This document shows positions 9,411 through 18,768 of a DNA stretch of 64,000 bases, piece after piece (positions within the stretch are counted from its first letter, which is position 1; each line of letters opens with the position of its first letter). The notes under the pieces are model-generated. The model was not told where the DNA came from, did no database searches, and saw nothing but the letters and a program-made list of their open reading frames with translations. Made by a program: the position numbers and the translations under genes. Source of the stretch: an uncultured Rubritalea sp. (GTDB lineage Bacteria > Verrucomicrobiota > Verrucomicrobiia > Verrucomicrobiales > Akkermansiaceae); the NCBI GenBank assembly GCA_937132085.1, contig CAKZNV010000248.1, positions 38,243-102,242 of the forward strand. The letters run 5' to 3'.

Positions 9411-10886
9411 ATGCAATTATCTTCTTCAACGCTACCTCTCATTCTCACTCTTCTAGCCACTCCCCTCTGTAAATCAGATCAGAAGGATTTCATTAATTTT
9501 GAGAATGACGACACGCTACACGGATCATTTCAGGGGCTCACTACCAGTGGAAAAATCATCTGGAAAAGTCCACAGGCTAACAACAATATCGCTTTCTCTA
9601 CTGATGAACTAAGACAGATCGTCTTTAATAATGGTGAACTTAAAAAGCCATTCACACACACTAGCTACATCACTCTGACAAACCTTGATGTCATCCCAGG
9701 CAACATCGCTAAAATGGATGAGGGCTTTGTCACGGTTAAAACTGACTTTGCAGGAGAGATTAAAATCCCTAATGATCAAATTTCGAACATAACATTTCAG
9801 CCACTAGGTGACAAAATCCTCTACCGCGGTCCATACTCAGAAGAAGGTTGGACAGCTACACCATTTCAGTCGACCAAGACTGACGACAAGAAGTCTGACG
9901 AAGAAAAAAAACAGACTAAAAAGGAAGGATGGACATTCAACAGCTTCACTTGGAAGCATACAGGCACTCCTAGCCTATTGATGAGTAATTTGAAACTCCC
10001 AGATAAGTTTCGATTTACTTTTGACATGGATTCACAAAGCAACAGTTATATCAATCTCGTTGTTTTAGCTGACATGAATCCTCCTAAAGAGGAAGAAGCT
10101 AAGGATGAAAAAGCTCCTAAAGTGAAAAGAACCAATAGTGCTAGTGTTATAGCTAACGCGATAGGCACAGGTCTCTCTTTCCGTATGACTACTAGTTCAG
10201 CCTCACTCCTGTTCTATGGCTTCGATAAAGAAGGCGTAGCATACACTAAGACTCTAACAAATTTGATTCAACACCGTTCATACCAACCCAACTACACACA
10301 GAAAAACTTCTATGATGTCCGAGTTGATAAAGCCAATAATTCCGTCTTATTCTATAAATCAAAGGTTCTTATCGGACAATGGGACATTTCGAATATCGCT
10401 GACGAACTCAAAGGCGATAAACTAGGCTACTATGTTCAATACAACAACTCAAAGAAGGTGAACAAATTCACTGATATGACTCTAAGCTCTTGGAGTGGAG
10501 TCATTGACCCTGCTATCACTTTGGAGAATGACAACAGAGACATCGTTATGCTAGCTAATGGCACAGATAGGTTTTCAGGTAAAACTATTGGCATAAAAGA
10601 AAACATCTTAGACCTCAAAGGTCCATTTGCTGAATTAGCTATTCCTACTGATCAGATTCAAACACTTTCCTTTGCTAAGAAAAACCAAGCAGAGCCCGTT
10701 ACCCCTTCTAGTGGTGATGTTGCGATTAGATTCTATGGATCAGGAAAAATCACTGGGGCTCTCAGTAAAGGACCTGATGGCTCATTCTACCTAGAAAACC
10801 CAACGCTCGGCAAACTAAAGATTAGCTTCGACTACATCACATCCATTCAATTTTCAGATCTAGATTACATCTACGAGATCGAGTAA
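9411..10886 (+). CDS. Secreted paralog 1 of 4: beta-repeat / jelly-roll-like protein
   Basis: Signal peptide; 'GFVTVKTDFAGEIKIPNDQISNITF', 'LYRGPYSEEGW', 'SSWSGVI' shared with the three following ORFs. Confidence 0.75.
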   Translation: MQLSSSTLPLILTLLATPLCKSDQKDFINFENDDTLHGSFQGLTTSGKIIWKSPQANNNIAFSTDELRQIVFNNGELKKPFTHTSYITLTNLDVIPGNIAKMDEGFVTVKTDFAGEIKIPNDQISNITFQPLGDKILYRGPYSEEGWTATPFQSTKTDDKKSDEEKKQTKKEGWTFNSFTWKHTGTPSLLMSNLKLPDKFRFTFDMDSQSNSYINLVVLADMNPPKEEEAKDEKAPKVKRTNSASVIANAIGTGLSFRMTTSSASLLFYGFDKEGVAYTKTLTNLIQHRSYQPNYTQKNFYDVRVDKANNSVLFYKSKVLIGQWDISNIADELKGDKLGYYVQYNNSKKVNKFTDMTLSSWSGVIDPAITLENDNRDIVMLANGTDRFSGKTIGIKENILDLKGPFAELAIPTDQIQTLSFAKKNQAEPVTPSSGDVAIRFYGSGKITGALSKGPDGSFYLENPTLGKLKISFDYITSIQFSDLDYIYEIE

Positions 10887-10953
10887 CTTAGACAATTCGT
10901 CCACTCCTTCATTTAGTAACCACACTTTTTCATCTTCTTTAAAAAAGACACTC

Positions 10954-12270
10954 ATGCGTTCATTCATTACATTTTCAAGCATTATAGCCGCCCTATTTAT
11001 CGGCGTCACCGCTAGCTCAGCTCAACATAAAGTTACTCTAACAAATGGAGATCAGCTTTCAGGAAAGCTCATCGATAGCGATACTGAGGGGGTGATATTC
11101 CTCGAGTATCCAAATTCCAATAAGCCGATCAAACTGCTAGAATCATCTATTCAGAATATAAAGCTTAACAGCAAAAGCGTTCTCGCTGACGGAAAACACA
11201 AGGAGCGCATCAAGCTCGTTAATGGTGATGAATTCCCAATAAGTCTTACATCTTTAGATAAAGACACGGTCTCGTTTAAGACTAGTTACGCTGGGAGTCA
11301 CACTATTCCTAGAGCACAAGTCTCAGGTATTTACTTCAATAACCTTGCTGAAGACCTTCTTTATCAAGGACCAAATAAGCTTACAAATTGGAAGCAGTAT
11401 GGCGGAAAATGGGAAGTTGTAGAAAATAAACTCACTTCCGTCCAAAGAGGCAAGATTTCTAAAAACATCAATAACTTAACTGAGAACTTCAAGATCGAAT
11501 TCGTTTCTAGTTGGACAGAGGTTGCTCCAAATATGAGAATTTATTTCTCCACCACTTCTGGAGACATTAACAAGAAACAGGATTGTTACTACATGGAGAT
11601 CAATGTCAGTGGGCAACGACTTGTCAAAAAAACAAATAATCGACTCACCTTCATTGGCACTAATCTCGTCCAGGCTGATACCTACAAAAATAAATCTGCT
11701 AAGTTTGAAATATTTGTAGATCGTCAATCCAACGTAGTCACCCTCTTTATTGATGGTAAAAAAGTCAAAGAATTTAAGGACAAAGACGCGGCACCAAAAG
11801 GCTCACAGATCATCTTTGAATGCTCACAACGACATAATGAGAAAATCTCATTTGAAGATATCTCTATCTCAAGCTGGAATGGCATCGCTCCTTCTAATAA
11901 TAAAAAGAACGCTGAAGCTCTCAAAAAGAATGACCTCATTATGAACACTTCTAGCACTCAGATGGCTGGCTCTATTGATAAGATAGTGCGTTCCAATAAT
12001 GACCTTCAAGTTCATCTCAACATCCCATTTGCTAAGAAACCTAGTGTCATTTCGAGCTCTAAAATCCAACACATTCTCCTCCAAACAGCAGATAAAGCTG
12101 AAGGATTGAAAACGACTAAATTTGGAGCGACTCTATCAATTGGTGGTAAACTATCTTTCAACCAATCCAAAATTGCTGGAGACACCATGACCGTCAGCCA
12201 TCCCATCATTGGAGAGCTTAACATCCTTCTCTCTTCTCTCCACGAAGTGAAGAGAAATACTGAAAAGTAG
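10954..12270 (+). CDS. Secreted paralog 2 of 4: beta-repeat / jelly-roll-like protein
   Basis: Signal peptide; 'TLTNGDQLSGKLI', 'VSFKTSYAGSHTIPRAQVSGIYF', 'LYQGPNKLTNW', 'SSWNGIAP'. Confidence 0.75.
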   Translation: MRSFITFSSIIAALFIGVTASSAQHKVTLTNGDQLSGKLIDSDTEGVIFLEYPNSNKPIKLLESSIQNIKLNSKSVLADGKHKERIKLVNGDEFPISLTSLDKDTVSFKTSYAGSHTIPRAQVSGIYFNNLAEDLLYQGPNKLTNWKQYGGKWEVVENKLTSVQRGKISKNINNLTENFKIEFVSSWTEVAPNMRIYFSTTSGDINKKQDCYYMEINVSGQRLVKKTNNRLTFIGTNLVQADTYKNKSAKFEIFVDRQSNVVTLFIDGKKVKEFKDKDAAPKGSQIIFECSQRHNEKISFEDISISSWNGIAPSNNKKNAEALKKNDLIMNTSSTQMAGSIDKIVRSNNDLQVHLNIPFAKKPSVISSSKIQHILLQTADKAEGLKTTKFGATLSIGGKLSFNQSKIAGDTMTVSHPIIGELNILLSSLHEVKRNTEK

Positions 12271-12290
12271 AACGGACATCCACATCGAAG

Positions 12291-13739
12291 ATGAAAAAAT
12301 CAACAAAATGCGAAATCTACAGAACTGACCATCGAGTCAGCGCATTTTGTTTACTATTACTCTGCTTCACACTCCCGCTCCTGCCTCAGCTTGGGAACGC
12401 CCAAACTGAACCTACTGCATCGTTACCTAGTTCTGAACATAGTTATCGATTAGTATTCAAAAATGGAGACTCGATGCATGCAAAAAGACTCTCCACGTCT
12501 AATAAATCTGACGACTCCATCTCTATCGAATCTAGATATTTGTTAGAAACCGCAGACTTTTCAATATCACAACTCAAGAGCATTGAGTTACAACTCGCAG
12601 CACAACCAAATAGCAAATTCTCTCCAGAGCACCTCGCCACTATCACCATTAGCGTAGCTAACCCTAAAGATGAACTTCTGAAGATTACTGAGAGAATAGA
12701 AGGTCAAATTATAAAGCTCGATGAAAACTATGTTACTCTCAAAACTCATTTTGCGACTAATCTCACTATCCCAAGAACTGAAATTCAGGATATAGAAATT
12801 GAAGACCAAACAGGAATTCTTTTTAAGTCCCCACGTTCAATCGGCAACTGGAGAGTGCATGACCAAGCGAATCCCTCGTGGAAAATTCAGCACCAACAAT
12901 TCATCAGCACCAAACAACAATGTGAAATCTCTAAAGACATCAAGCTTCCTGACCTCGCACATATTAGCTTTGAAGTGGAACATCAGAAAACACGTAGGTT
13001 TTATCTCTACTTCTATGCTGCTCAAAATGCTGATGATGATGAAGAGAAAACGAACTACTACCAATTTGTCACCCAGACTGGAACCCACTTTATTCAGCGT
13101 GTCACCAATGGAGTCATCCATCCCTTACAGCGTAAAATAGACAGGAACGCACCTAGGATCCGTAGCTCTCGAAGAAAAAAGCTAAGCTACGATCTCTACC
13201 TTGATCGTGAAAATGGTCAATTCCACATCTATATTGATGGTAATTTCTATCGTTCATTTCATGATGAAAATCCACAAACTGCCACATTAGGAACGTCGAT
13301 TCATCTCGTCTCTAAATCAGCTCCTCACATCATCTCAAATTTCAAAGTCAGAAGCTGGAGTGGAGCCCTAAACATGTCCACGCAGCTGGAACAAGATGAC
13401 ACGGACATCACCCCTAATCAGATCAAGCTTCACAACGGAGATTCAATCACAGGAACCACCAACAGCATTAAAAGTGAAGCCATCATGGTAGAAACTCAAT
13501 TCGGACTCCTAACAGTCCCACTAAAAGGAGTTTCGAAAATCCATAGCTCTACAGATAAAAAAACTACTCCTCTCAAGTTAACAAACACGCACATCAAAGC
13601 TAGCTTCCTAAACGAGGATTTTATCATACTAAAACTCAATAGCATCAAAGGCTATCAACTCAACGCCTCGCATCGAATCTTCGGAGAAAACACATACGAT
13701 TTGAGAGCATTCTCGAAAATTGAATTTAATCTTCAGTAA
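12291..13739 (+). CDS. Secreted paralog 3 of 4: beta-repeat / jelly-roll-like protein
   Basis: 'VFKNGDSMHAKRL', 'YVTLKTHFATNLTIPRTEIQDIEI', 'LFKSPRSIGNW', 'RSWSGAL', 'LHNGDSITGTTNSI'. Confidence 0.75.
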   Translation: MKKSTKCEIYRTDHRVSAFCLLLLCFTLPLLPQLGNAQTEPTASLPSSEHSYRLVFKNGDSMHAKRLSTSNKSDDSISIESRYLLETADFSISQLKSIELQLAAQPNSKFSPEHLATITISVANPKDELLKITERIEGQIIKLDENYVTLKTHFATNLTIPRTEIQDIEIEDQTGILFKSPRSIGNWRVHDQANPSWKIQHQQFISTKQQCEISKDIKLPDLAHISFEVEHQKTRRFYLYFYAAQNADDDEEKTNYYQFVTQTGTHFIQRVTNGVIHPLQRKIDRNAPRIRSSRRKKLSYDLYLDRENGQFHIYIDGNFYRSFHDENPQTATLGTSIHLVSKSAPHIISNFKVRSWSGALNMSTQLEQDDTDITPNQIKLHNGDSITGTTNSIKSEAIMVETQFGLLTVPLKGVSKIHSSTDKKTTPLKLTNTHIKASFLNEDFIILKLNSIKGYQLNASHRIFGENTYDLRAFSKIEFNLQ

Positions 13740-13798
13740 TCACCACTCTATAACACTTAAAAATTAAAGTCTAACGACTAACTTCACCATAAATCACC

Positions 13799-15217
13799 AT
13801 GATAAAATCTATCACAACATCACTCTTACTCTACGCCGCATCACTAGGAAGCATCATGGCTCAAGATGAGCAGCCACTGTCAGCGAAGCTGAACTTCCTC
13901 AATGGTGACACGTTCTCAGGACAAATCATAAAATGGGACACAGAAAAAATTCAAATCAAGAGCGCGTTCCTAGTAGACCCAGCTACCTTCCCTACTGCAA
14001 ATCTCGTCGACGTCATTCTAGAGAGTGACGGCACCCCGATTATCCAAAAAGATGATCCTAATGCGAAAGAGAAGGCTATCACCACCATTAAAATGAATAA
14101 TCGCTTCAACATGTCTGATGAACATGATGTGATCAAAGGTGAATTTAAGCAGATAGATGATGATTCTGTCACCATCGACACTGCATACGCGGGTCAGCTA
14201 AAGATCGATCGAAAGATGATCAACAAACTTTGGATTGAGACTGAGTCAGGTTATATCTACAGTGGCCCAAACAACTTAAAAGAATGGCATAACAACGAGC
14301 CTAGCCAAGTATGGAGATACACCAACAACTCCCTTATTGCTGAAGCTACAGCAAGCATTTCAAAAGATGTAAAGCTACCAAATCAAGCTGTGATAAGCAT
14401 GGATCACGAATGGAAAGGTAATCCCTATTTTTCTACTAAACTCTACTCTAGCGATCATGAGCAGTCTCGTCCTGACTTCCACTACGAATTCGTTGCCCGC
14501 TCTGGTAGCCTATATATCCAAAAAGTATTTGAAAATAGAACAACTCGACTCAACACAAAAAACCAACTAGGCAATCGTCCTTTTGGCCGTGGAAGAGTTT
14601 TAAATAACGCGAAAAGTGCTCATTACGACATCTATATGGATATCGATAAAGGCATTTTTCATATCTACTTAAATGGCAAGCTCTTTGGAACTTACACGGA
14701 CCCATCCCCTAAACCTGAAAAATTTGGAACTGCAATACACCTCTTTAACCATAATAATTCTAAATCAAAGATCTCTAAAATAAGAATCAATGCCTGGAAC
14801 GGAAATGAACCACAAAATGAAGATGACTCAGCTCTAAAGGCTCTCAAAGGTGAAGGTCAAAAAGTGCTACTTCGTAACGGAGACGCTGTGCTCGGTCAGA
14901 TTGGTGCAATCAAAAATGGCTTCATTGAAGTTGTTACTGAATTTGGCCCACTGAAAATTCCAGTGATAGGTATGAGAACAATTGACCTCTCTGGATCAGA
15001 GAAGCACAAACCTAAAAGATATAAGGAAGACATCAAAGCATGGTTCAATGAACAAGAATGGGTCATCCTTAAGCCGATAGAAATTAACGGCAATAAACTC
15101 AAAGCTTTCCACCAAGCATTTGGTGAAAAAGAATTTGATCTTAGAGCATTCACACGTATCGACCTTCACGTCAATAATGAGAAGATCAATAGTCTTCGTA
15201 AGGTTGAAGAATGGTAA
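13799..15217 (+). CDS. Secreted paralog 4 of 4: beta-repeat / jelly-roll-like protein
   Basis: 'FLNGDTFSGQIIKW', 'VTIDTAYAGQLKIDRKMINKLWI', 'IYSGPNNLKEW', 'NAWNGNEP', 'LRNGDAVLGQIGAI'. Confidence 0.75.
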   Translation: MIKSITTSLLLYAASLGSIMAQDEQPLSAKLNFLNGDTFSGQIIKWDTEKIQIKSAFLVDPATFPTANLVDVILESDGTPIIQKDDPNAKEKAITTIKMNNRFNMSDEHDVIKGEFKQIDDDSVTIDTAYAGQLKIDRKMINKLWIETESGYIYSGPNNLKEWHNNEPSQVWRYTNNSLIAEATASISKDVKLPNQAVISMDHEWKGNPYFSTKLYSSDHEQSRPDFHYEFVARSGSLYIQKVFENRTTRLNTKNQLGNRPFGRGRVLNNAKSAHYDIYMDIDKGIFHIYLNGKLFGTYTDPSPKPEKFGTAIHLFNHNNSKSKISKIRINAWNGNEPQNEDDSALKALKGEGQKVLLRNGDAVLGQIGAIKNGFIEVVTEFGPLKIPVIGMRTIDLSGSEKHKPKRYKEDIKAWFNEQEWVILKPIEINGNKLKAFHQAFGEKEFDLRAFTRIDLHVNNEKINSLRKVEEW

Positions 15218-15303
15218 TCCTCCTACTTATTACTAACATTAAAAGGCTTAGCTAATATTAAGTTTAGCCTTCAATAAATTCATTTTCATGGTTTAATACA
15301 TGC

Positions 15304-17571
15304 ATGCAAAATGAAGATAAACCGATTAGCGTAAAGAAACCTAAAACATGGGCTGCAGGTCGCCCAGCGGTGACCTCCTCGATGAAGCAAATCATCTCCA
15401 CCGCAGGATTGGTGCGTGGAACTAAAGCTCTTCTAGAATTAAATCAGACTGATGGATTCGATTGCCCTAGCTGCGCCTGGCCTGACCCAGATGATCATCG
15501 TGCTACTACCGAGTTTTGCGAAAACGGTGCCAAAGCAGTCGCTTCTGAAGCTACTTCTAAAATAGTCGATGAACGATTCTTCCGCTCCCACTCTATCGAA
15601 CAACTCCAAGCTGAGAGCGACTACTGGCATGACCAACAAGGCCGCCTAACCAGCCCAATGGTGCTCCGTGAAGGCGACACTCATTATCAACCAATCAGCT
15701 GGGACGATACGTTCGCATTGATCGCAGATGAACTAAATTCTCTCTCTCACCCTGACGATGCCGCATTTTACACCTCAGGCAGAGCTAGCAATGAAGCAGC
15801 ATTTCTCTACCAACTTTTCGTCCGTGTATTCGGCACAAATAACCTCCCCGATTGCTCTAACATGTGCCACGAATCCAGCGGCTCTGGACTCGGTGCCTCC
15901 ATCGGCATCGGTAAAGGCACAGTTTCGCTCGAAGACATCCAGACCTCAGACACCATCATCGTAGTTGGTCAGAACCCCGGCACCAACCACCCTCGCATGT
16001 TGGCTGCACTCGAAGACTGTGTGAACCAAGGCGGCAAAGTAATAGCTGTCAATCCACTCATCGAAGCTGGTCTCCTAGCCTTCGCCCATCCTCAGAAAAT
16101 CTCTGGCATGTTCAACCGTGCCACACCACTCACTTCTCAATATCTGCAAGTCAGAGTCAATGGAGACATGGCTCTCTTCCGAGGCATTGCCAAATCTCTC
16201 TTCGAACGTGAAGAGCAAGCTCCGGGAACAATCCTCGATCACACCTTTATTGGCGAACACACTACTCAGGCAGCTGAATATGAAGCCGCCGTCGAAGCTA
16301 CTTCTTGGCAGCAGATCATCGATGACTCAGGCATACCTCGTGAAGAAATCGAGAAGCTTACTGACACCATTCTAGACCGAAATCAAAAACTCATCACCTG
16401 CTGGGCAATGGGAGTCACTCAGCAGAAAAACGCAGTCGACACCATCCGTGAAATCGTCAACGTCCACCTACTCATCGGTGCAATCGGCCGTGACGGAGCT
16501 GGACTCTGCCCAGTCCGAGGCCACTCCAATGTCCAAGGCGACCGCACCATGGGAATCTTCGAGAAACTCCCTGAATGGTTCCACCTATCTCTAGAAAAAC
16601 ACTTCAGATTCGAATCCCCACGTAAACATGGATACGACGTAGTGGAAGCGATCCATGCCATGCACTCTGGCGATCTTAAAGTCTTCATCGCTCTCGGCGG
16701 AAATTTCCTCCAAGCTGCACCAGACACCGACTATACCGCTGAGGCTCTGAGAAAGACTAATCTCACCTGTCACATCGCTACCAAGCTCAACCGCTCTCAC
16801 CTCGTCACCGGAAAAACTGGCCTCATCCTCCCCTGTCTAGGGCGCTCAGACCGCGATACTCAGGCATCTGGCGACCAATTCGTCACCTGCGAAAATTCCA
16901 TGGGAGTCGTCCACAAATCGAAAGGCAAACTAACACCAAACTCGGATCTCATGATGTCAGAGCCTATGATTATTGCTCGCATGGCAGAAGCAACCCTCGG
17001 TGATACCGATACCATTAAATGGACAGAGCTAGGCGATGACTATGATCGCATTCGTGACCACATCGCTGCCGTCATCCCAGGATTCGAAGACTTCAACCAT
17101 CGTGTCAGTGAGCCGGGAGGATTCTACTTACCCAATGCACCGAAACAACGCATTTGGAGCACCGATACCCAAAAAGCTAATTTCAACCCAGCTGCACTTA
17201 GTATCTTCAACGTCGCCCCTGGCCACCTAGCCCTACAGACACTACGCAGCCACGATCAGTATAACACCACCATCTACGGCCTAGATGATCGCTACCGTGG
17301 CATAGGAAATAACCGCATGATCGTCTTCCTCAACCCTGACGACATGAAAGACCGAGGTATCAAACCACTCCAGCCACTGCGTATCACCAGCCATTTCCAA
17401 GGCGAACTCAGACATGCGGATAATTTCAAAGCCATCCCATACGACATGCCGAGAGGAGCAGCTGCAGCCTACTTCCCAGAGGCAAATGGACTAGTTCCGA
17501 TCAACTCTACAGCCGATATCTCAAACACACCGACCAGTAAAGGCATCGAAATCTCACTCGAAATCCTCTAA
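15304..17571 (+). CDS. FdhF/YdeP-family molybdopterin oxidoreductase (Cys at the Mo-ligand position)
   Basis: FDCPSCAWPDP N-terminus, DCSNMCHESSGSGLG aligning with the FdhF U/C motif, GQNPGTNHPRML, GLCPVRGHSNVQGDRTMG. Confidence 0.9.
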   Translation: MQNEDKPISVKKPKTWAAGRPAVTSSMKQIISTAGLVRGTKALLELNQTDGFDCPSCAWPDPDDHRATTEFCENGAKAVASEATSKIVDERFFRSHSIEQLQAESDYWHDQQGRLTSPMVLREGDTHYQPISWDDTFALIADELNSLSHPDDAAFYTSGRASNEAAFLYQLFVRVFGTNNLPDCSNMCHESSGSGLGASIGIGKGTVSLEDIQTSDTIIVVGQNPGTNHPRMLAALEDCVNQGGKVIAVNPLIEAGLLAFAHPQKISGMFNRATPLTSQYLQVRVNGDMALFRGIAKSLFEREEQAPGTILDHTFIGEHTTQAAEYEAAVEATSWQQIIDDSGIPREEIEKLTDTILDRNQKLITCWAMGVTQQKNAVDTIREIVNVHLLIGAIGRDGAGLCPVRGHSNVQGDRTMGIFEKLPEWFHLSLEKHFRFESPRKHGYDVVEAIHAMHSGDLKVFIALGGNFLQAAPDTDYTAEALRKTNLTCHIATKLNRSHLVTGKTGLILPCLGRSDRDTQASGDQFVTCENSMGVVHKSKGKLTPNSDLMMSEPMIIARMAEATLGDTDTIKWTELGDDYDRIRDHIAAVIPGFEDFNHRVSEPGGFYLPNAPKQRIWSTDTQKANFNPAALSIFNVAPGHLALQTLRSHDQYNTTIYGLDDRYRGIGNNRMIVFLNPDDMKDRGIKPLQPLRITSHFQGELRHADNFKAIPYDMPRGAAAAYFPEANGLVPINSTADISNTPTSKGIEISLEIL

Positions 17572-17582
17572 TTACTAAACAC

Positions 17583-18227
17583 ATGCTCTCCGTAATTATT
17601 GTAGCAGCTGGCTCTAGCAGAAGAATGGGCTTTGATAAGCTCATGGCTCCGCTAAATGGCAAACCAGTCCTCCATCACACTCTCACAGCACTACTCACCG
17701 CTGCAGAAGTAGGTGAAGTCATCCTCGTCAGCACTCAGGAACGCTACGATGAACTCAACATCAGCAACCCAAATCTCAAGCTCGTCTCAGGCGGTTCAGA
17801 GCGTCACGACTCAGTCGCTAACGGAATAGCTGCCATATCAGCTGACAGTAGCTACATTGCAGTCCACGACGGAGCACGACCACTCATCACTCACGAACAG
17901 ATCACCAATGTGCTAAACTCTGCCAAGCAACATGGAGCAGCCACATCAGCCAGAAAAATCACTGAGACCGTCAAACGCTCGAACGATCAGCAATTCGCCA
18001 TCGAATCCGTCAGCCGAGAAAACCTCTGGCTCATGGAAACCCCACAAATCTTCAAAGCCGACCTCCTGCGCAAAGCCTATCAGCACGTCAAAGACTCCAG
18101 TGCTCTAGTCACAGACGAAGTCTCCGCTCTAGAACTCATCGGCATCCCCACCTTCCTAGCAGAAAACGCCACCCCAAACCCAAAGATCACCTTCCCCCAC
18201 GATCTAGTAATCTTAGAAGAATCCTAA
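17583..18227 (+). CDS. ispD: 2-C-methyl-D-erythritol 4-phosphate cytidylyltransferase
   Basis: IIVAAGSSRRMGFDKLMAPLNGKPVLHHTL, VHDGARPLIT, LWLMETPQIF. Confidence 0.93.
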   Translation: MLSVIIVAAGSSRRMGFDKLMAPLNGKPVLHHTLTALLTAAEVGEVILVSTQERYDELNISNPNLKLVSGGSERHDSVANGIAAISADSSYIAVHDGARPLITHEQITNVLNSAKQHGAATSARKITETVKRSNDQQFAIESVSRENLWLMETPQIFKADLLRKAYQHVKDSSALVTDEVSALELIGIPTFLAENATPNPKITFPHDLVILEES

Positions 18228-18238
18228 CAGCCTCTACC

Positions 18239-18365
18239 CGCACTCCAAAGGAGTCACATCTACAACAAAAGGCTGAAAACCTAACAAATACTCCAGCCCA
18301 GGCTGCAGCGAAGTAAGCCCTGGGTTTATGATTTAGTAAGACACAAAGGCCTGAAAGGCTGACAC
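18239..18365. repeat. Intergenic hairpin-rich repeat element (related to the element at the right window edge)
   Basis: ACTCC-AAA-GGAGT (18242-18254), CCCAGG...CCTGGG (18297-18324), GGCCTGAAAGGCTGA; same module order as 63960-64000. Confidence 0.5.
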
Positions 18366-18397
18366 ATGCTCACTCCACCTCCGAACACCTCTAAAGA

Positions 18398-18742
18398 CTA
18401 ACGGTATTTATCAAACTCAGACTGAGCATCGTCACCTTGCTTCTCTAGTTTTTCCATACTCTCGTCAGCTTGTTGCTCAGCATTCTCTACTCGTTTCTCA
18501 AACCAGAGCTTGTTCATTTCACCTAACTTCTCTTCTTGTAAATCATAAAAGAGTTCATCGTAATCGATCGGCTTCACGTCTTGCTCCCACTCCGAGTCAT
18601 ACTCCACATCAGGTCCAGCTCCTACATTCAACTCAATTGAATCAGACTTAAACAAATCAAACTGATTGACCACAAAAATAGCAACAATCGCTCCCAAAAA
18701 GGATCCAATCAGTAAATACCATAACACGTTAAACGCCTTCAT
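18398..18742 (-). CDS. Hypothetical membrane-anchored protein with coiled-coil tail
   Basis: Single N-terminal TM (VLWYLLIGSFLGAIVAIFVV), charged C-terminus. Confidence 0.55.
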   Translation of the reverse strand: MKAFNVLWYLLIGSFLGAIVAIFVVNQFDLFKSDSIELNVGAGPDVEYDSEWEQDVKPIDYDELFYDLQEEKLGEMNKLWFEKRVENAEQQADESMEKLEKQGDDAQSEFDKYR

Positions 18743-18768
18743 CGTTAGAGTATAAGCAGATTATTTAC

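Noticed and set aside
15243-15271. AAGGCT...AGCCTT hairpin after the fourth paralog as a terminator
   Set aside because: Stem is short with mismatches and lacks a T tract; too weak to call.
15880-15905. Possible selenocysteine in the FdhF-like enzyme
   Set aside because: The aligned position reads TGC (Cys) in SNMCHESS, not TGA.
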